From contig CAZQEZ010000014.1 in assembly GCA_964592475.1 (NCBI GenBank), positions 1 through 47,050 on the forward strand: DNA of 47,050 nt, given 5' to 3'. This DNA is from CAZQEZ01 sp964592475. GTDB taxonomy: Bacteria > Bacteroidota > Bacteroidia > Cytophagales > Cyclobacteriaceae. Position 1 is the stretch's first letter. Each line of letters opens with the position of its first letter. The notes under the pieces are model-generated. The model worked only from the letters and a program-made list of their open reading frames with translations, did not search any database and was not told where the DNA came from. Of this stretch, positions 44,041 through 47,050 are shown piece by piece. The position numbers were made by a program, and so were the translations under genes.

Positions 44041-44179
44041 AATTAAGCATTAAAAATGTGTTACTTGAATTTAAATGCTCATTTATTTTAATTTCTATTA
44101 CGATTGATAATTATTATTAAACTTTAGCTAAAGGAATATTTTTAATGAAAAGTAGGTGATATGGGTGAGGTTAACAATA

Positions 44180-44212
44180 AAAACCCAGTCAAATACTATT
44201 TGACTGGGTTTT
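44180..44212. terminator. Terminator downstream of the DUF1573 gene
   Basis: AAAACCCAGTCAAA (44180-44193) pairs perfectly with TTTGACTGGGTTTT (44199-44212) around a 5-base loop. On the minus strand the stem is followed by TTATTG. It separates the DUF1573 gene from the RND transporter gene, which therefore needs its own promoter in 44041-44179. Confidence 0.8.
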
Positions 44213-44243
44213 GTGTAGAAATCTAATGTTTCAGTTTACTTTA

Positions 44244-44675
44244 TTAATTACTTTCTATGGCTTCTGCTTCCGGTACAACCTCGCCTTTTATCATCAGCAT
44301 TTCAGTTCCACCTTCAATATTGGCAGTTACCCTTATTGACTTATTGAAAATACCCACTCTTTTGGTATCGTAAGTTGCTTTCACAAAACCTTTTTTACCA
44401 GGAGGTACCGGTTCTTTTGTATACTCGGTAACAGTACAACCGCAAGATGGCCTTACATTGCTAATAATTAAAGGAGATTTACCATTATTGGTAAATGCGA
44501 ATTTATGCTCAACAGGTAAATTCTCTTCAATTTTACCAAAATCATGTGTAGTTTTGTCCCATTTAAATTTTGCCATACCTGCATTAGCAATTGGATTATC
44601 ATTATCAGCAGGTATTGCTGCTATAAAACTTATCGCTATTGCTAGTGTTAGTAAAATACTTAAAACGTTTTTCAT
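44244..44675 (-). CDS. Secreted DUF1573 domain protein
   Basis: 143 residues from the ATG at 44673-44675, which gives a clean signal peptide (MKNVLSILLTLAIAISFIAA). An in-frame start ten codons upstream would put a hydrophilic stretch before it. The DUF1573 domain is an Ig-like (ASH/MSP-type) fold: FKWDKTTHDFGKIEEN, VEHKFAFTNNGKSPLIISNV, PSCGCTVTEYTKEPVPPGKK, then FNKSIRVTANIEGG. The paired Cys in S-C-G-C are typical. Such small proteins are abundant in the Bacteroidota envelope; the function is not known, and a role in binding other surface proteins is inference. The gene has its own -7 element about 40 bp upstream and a terminator downstream. Confidence 0.88.
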   Translation of the reverse strand: MKNVLSILLTLAIAISFIAAIPADNDNPIANAGMAKFKWDKTTHDFGKIEENLPVEHKFAFTNNGKSPLIISNVRPSCGCTVTEYTKEPVPPGKKGFVKATYDTKRVGIFNKSIRVTANIEGGTEMLMIKGEVVPEAEAIESN

Positions 44676-44714
44676 AGTTAAATTTTTTATTTTCGAGTAA
44701 ACCAAATTTTATTC

Positions 44715-44722
44715 CAAATCTA
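44715..44722 (-). promoter_or_regulatory. -7 promoter element for the DUF1573 gene
   Basis: CAAATCTA on the plus strand reads TAGATTTG on the minus strand, an exact TAnnTTTG match 40 bp before the ATG at 44675. Confidence 0.45.
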
Positions 44723-44950
44723 TTACAAAATAAAAACAAATTCACATTACATTTTCAGAGAAATAAATTTTAATGTCTTTAACTTGTAACAAAAAAGCAG
44801 TAATTAATAGTTTCAAAAATTACTTTATTATATTGATAAAAATATTACATCAACACCAAGAATAATAGATGTTCCTATTTTTTGAGCGTGCATTTCAAAT
44901 TTACTTATATAGAGAGGAAAAAACTAAGTAGAATCAAATAAGAAATTAAA

Positions 44951-45025
44951 ATGCTTATTACTACTTTAATATTGTGTTTTCTCATATTACTATTTTGCTT
45001 ATTTAATATGAAATTCGACAATTAA
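44951..45025 (+). CDS. Possible 24-residue single-helix membrane peptide
   Basis: Within the 391-bp gap between the DUF1573 gene and the next minus-strand gene, an ATG at 44951 opens a 24-codon frame, MLITTLILCFLILLFCLFN then MKFDN, ending in TAA. About 17 consecutive residues are hydrophobic, enough for one membrane helix, with a short charged tail. A purine stretch (AGAGAGGAAAAAAC) lies about 25-35 bp upstream. No clear -7 element is present, and AT-rich DNA easily yields hydrophobic frames, so it is a candidate only. Nothing else stands out in this gap beyond the DUF1573 promoter. Confidence 0.25.
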   Translation: MLITTLILCFLILLFCLFNMKFDN

Positions 45026-45066
45026 CTTCAATTATGAAAGAAAATGTAAGATTTTTTGCAAATAGT

Positions 45067-45807
45067 TTATAATTCCACTGTAAAACCTAAAACTGCATAA
45101 TGAAATAAGGTAAAGTTGTAAACTTCAGAAACATTGGCACCTCCTTCTAGAATTCTATATCCAAGCTTTAAGGAAGTTTGAGAAAAATGATATCTAAAAG
45201 CTAAAAGTGCATCCTCAGCTCTGCCTTGTCCATAGGGGGATATTAAAGCGTCACCAACCAGTTGAAAGGAAAAGTTTTGCTTAGGCTGCCATTCAAAGTT
45301 AAAATTAACAAGTGGAACAAAGCCGAGATCATTTTTAGCTGACTGTGTGCCATCACCTATTAATTCTATTTTTGCATCCCTGATTTTTGCAGTTAATCCT
45401 AAGCCCCATTTAATAGTACCGGAAGTTGAAAAGTTATACCTATAGGTGGCTCTATAAGAATTGAACTTATAAATTCCGGTAAAATTTGTACCAGCTACAA
45501 ATATTTTGTCATTAAAAAAAACTTCATTTGCAAAATTACCTTGAGAAATTGACCTTAAGGGAGCATACAAAAACCTAATGGTATGTACCTCTCCCGTAGT
45601 AAATAATAATTGTATACGATAAAATCCGTTACTATTTATTTGCGCGTTTTCAGTTAAAGAAAATCTCGATCCATTTCCTAATGGGACTTCAACATTATTA
45701 TATCCATTCCACACGGCTCCAGTTTCTATATCAATAGCTATTTGGGCCGTTAATGGATTAATACTAAGAATAAAGATGAAAAATATTGTGTAAATTAGCT
45801 TAGACAT
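45067..45807 (-). CDS. Putative outer-membrane beta-barrel protein
   Basis: 246 residues with a signal peptide (MSKLIYTIFFIFILSINPLTAQ). The mature part consists of alternating polar and aromatic strands (RIQLLFTTGEVHTIRFLYAPL, YKFNSYRATYRYNF, KWGLGLTAKIRDAKIEL, FNFEWQPKQNFSFQLVGDAL, DALLAFRYHFSQTSLKLGYR) and ends AVLGFTVEL with a hydrophobic alternating C-terminus. That pattern fits a small outer-membrane beta barrel of 8-10 strands, like PagP/OmpW-type or porin-family proteins. I cannot name a family. It is a single-gene unit, divergent from the DUF4412-like gene across 136 bp. Confidence 0.72.
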   Translation of the reverse strand: MSKLIYTIFFIFILSINPLTAQIAIDIETGAVWNGYNNVEVPLGNGSRFSLTENAQINSNGFYRIQLLFTTGEVHTIRFLYAPLRSISQGNFANEVFFNDKIFVAGTNFTGIYKFNSYRATYRYNFSTSGTIKWGLGLTAKIRDAKIELIGDGTQSAKNDLGFVPLVNFNFEWQPKQNFSFQLVGDALISPYGQGRAEDALLAFRYHFSQTSLKLGYRILEGGANVSEVYNFTLFHYAVLGFTVEL

Positions 45808-45943
45808 AATAATCTTGAAACTCTTAAAACCATTAAAAGTTGTTTACCTTTATTTAAGAAACACCATTAAAATACTTATAGTGATCAATTACTTTAATGA
45901 ATTTCAATTTAATAGGTTATCTTTAATTTAAAATAAATATAAT

Positions 45944-46851
45944 ATGAGAACACTTATATGCACTTTAATTTTATCGTTAGTTTCATTGTACTCAAATGGC
46001 CAATTTTTACAAAAGCTTAAGAAAGCCGCTGAAAGAGGCGCAGAAAGAGCTGTAGAGCGACAGGTTGAACAGGAAGTACAAAAAGTTACCGAAAGACAAG
46101 TAGAAAAAGCTTTTGAAGGTTTTTATGGACCGGAAGAAATGGACGCAAATAATAATGAAAAGGGAAATGGAAGCTTTCTTAAAAATTTAAATTTCAATGT
46201 TGCTACTGCTGATCAATATTCTTTTACTGGTAGTGCAGATATGGAAGTAACTAGCACCGACGAAAAAGGCAAAGCAAATGACCCAGTAAAAATGAAATCA
46301 TATTTAGCCGATGATGCATCCTACTCAGCAATGGAAATTAAAAATGAGGATAAAAAGCAAAAAGGTCAAGTAGTAATGATTTTTGATTTTGAAAAGAGTG
46401 CAAGTATCATGCTCATGGAAAATGATGGAGAAAAATCAAGTTTTGCATTTGGATTTGAAGATGTAATAAATGACTCTATGATGGATTCTATACCTGATAC
46501 TAGACTTAGAAAACTGGTAACACGAAAAAGCTAATTGGATACACATGCGAAGAATATATTTTAGAAGATGAGGATTACATAGCTCACTATTGGATATCAA
46601 AAGATCCGATTGAGGGCGTTAGCTCCTTATGGAGTAAAAACAGTAAATTTTTGAGTAAAAAATTTAAATCAAAAAATTCAGAATATTTTTCACAATTACC
46701 AGAAGGAAATATTTTGGAAATGAACTACAAAGATAAAGATGATCAATCTACCTCTAATATGCTTGTAACCGGATTAAGTCCAAATGAGAAAGTAGTTTTT
46801 GAAATGGCTGACTATCCTAATGCTTATTCCGCCCAAGCTAATGAAAAATAA
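45944..46851 (+). pseudogene. DUF4412-like secreted protein, broken by a one-base frameshift
   Basis: The first frame runs from the ATG at 45944 to a TAA at 46532-46534 (196 codons). It has a signal peptide (MRTLICTLILSLVSLYSNGQ), a Lys/Arg/Glu helix (LKKAAERGAERAVERQVEQ) and a domain with DMEVTSTDEKGKA and GQVVMIFDFEKSASIML. Its last codons, SIPDTRLRKLVTRKS, run off the expected path. One frame earlier, from 46510, the DNA reads KTGNTKKLIGYTCEEYILED and continues without a stop through HYWISKDPIEG to the TAA ending at 46851. Adding one A to the run gAAAAc at 46509-46514 would join both into a 302-residue DUF4412-like protein. The break is therefore a deletion in a homopolymer, either a true mutation or a sequencing error. 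DUF4412 proteins are secreted and of unknown function. Confidence 0.82.
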
Positions 46852-47004
46852 TTATTTTTATGTCAACGGTTAATTCACTGGCTATTATAATTATTAAAAG
46901 GAATAGTTCAATAAACAAATCATAGTCATTGAAACAGAAAAGTCGCAACTAGTGCTATTCCCTTCGCTTATTCACTAAAAACAGTTAACTTAAAGCCCAT
47001 AAAA

Positions 47005-47032
47005 AAAGCCTTGTAAATACTTCCAAGGCTTT
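47005..47032. terminator. Hairpin terminator at the right edge
   Basis: AAAGCCTTG (47005-47013) pairs with CAAGGCTTT (47024-47032) around a 10-base loop. The seven-A run at 47001-47007 gives a T tract on the minus strand, so it probably serves a leftward gene beyond the window as well as the broken DUF4412-like gene. Confidence 0.7.
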
Positions 47033-47050
47033 ATAATAATAAGTTGGCAA

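Noticed and set aside
44676..44705. Start ten codons upstream for the DUF1573 protein
   Set aside because: It would place charged residues before an otherwise perfect signal peptide.
46501..46534. Programmed -1 frameshift as an explanation for the split DUF4412-like gene
   Set aside because: The site lacks a canonical X-XXY-YYZ slippery heptamer and no strong hairpin follows at the usual distance. A homopolymer deletion explains it more simply.
1..47050. Search for tRNA, rRNA, CRISPR arrays, IS elements, integrases and phage genes
   Set aside because: I saw no cloverleaf, no regular repeat-spacer pattern and no transposase or phage protein among the reading frames.

Overview
The window is an AT-rich stretch of bacterial chromosome from the phylum Bacteroidota, most likely a free-living Cytophagales-type gliding bacterium. 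The evidence is the lineage-specific content: a type IX secretion (T9SS) type B cargo with its own PorP/SprF partner and an OmpA/PD40 protein, a DAHP synthase with a C-terminal chorismate mutase, a lysyl-tRNA synthetase with a C-terminal extension, a PEPCK-like DUF4914 protein, and start-proximal matches to the Bacteroidota -7 promoter element TAnnTTTG. I see no tRNA, rRNA, CRISPR array, insertion sequence, integrase or phage gene. It reads as ordinary chromosome with a few accessory-looking clusters.

Layout. 1-3319 (minus): a membrane-stress-like cluster transcribed leftwards off the window, YjfI/DUF2170-like, PspA/IM30, DUF4178, a lipoprotein and a double DUF350 membrane protein. A strong hairpin splits it after pspA. 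3534-4289 (plus): a divergent XRE regulator with a LexA-like domain that lacks its catalytic residues. 4331-6736 (minus): a fusion of a serine-palmitoyltransferase-type PLP enzyme with a GNAT-like acyltransferase. 6963-8613 (plus): a small STAS-like protein and a cytosolic PAS histidine kinase. 8773-11815 (plus): an SLC5 sodium symporter and galactokinase, probably galactose uptake and activation. 11971-14168 (plus): an aminotransferase and a heptose-7-phosphate kinase. 14165-16317 (minus): the first two shikimate-pathway steps (DAHP synthase/chorismate mutase, then aroB). 16408-17607 (plus): proline dehydrogenase.

17594-23375 (minus) is a three-gene T9SS surface module: an 897-residue repeat protein with a type B sorting domain, its PorP/SprF-like outer-membrane partner, and a PorE-like OmpA protein with a discoidin-like N-terminus. 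23941-29996 (plus): lysS, a large M14 carboxypeptidase, an orphan 170-residue protein and a Tat-exported aldo/keto reductase. 30091-32581 (minus): an NrnA-type DHH phosphoesterase followed by two FKBP-type lipoproteins. 32943-37342 (plus): a MoxR ATPase/DUF58 pair and the DUF4914 PEPCK-like protein. 37507-44040 (minus): an MmpL-like RND transporter, ileS and lspA, closely spaced. 44244-45807 (minus): a DUF1573 protein and a beta-barrel-like protein. 45944-46851 (plus): a DUF4412-like secreted protein broken by a single-base frameshift.

Convergent gene ends are handled consistently: they either overlap by a few bases (14165-14168, 17594-17607) or share one hairpin with A and T tracts on both sides (about 4313, 30056, 37442). 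The parts most worth a second look are the PspA/DUF350/DUF4178 cluster, the PLP-enzyme/acyltransferase fusion, the T9SS module, the DUF4914 protein, the broken DUF4412 gene and two unannotated 24-codon reading frames in intergenic DNA.
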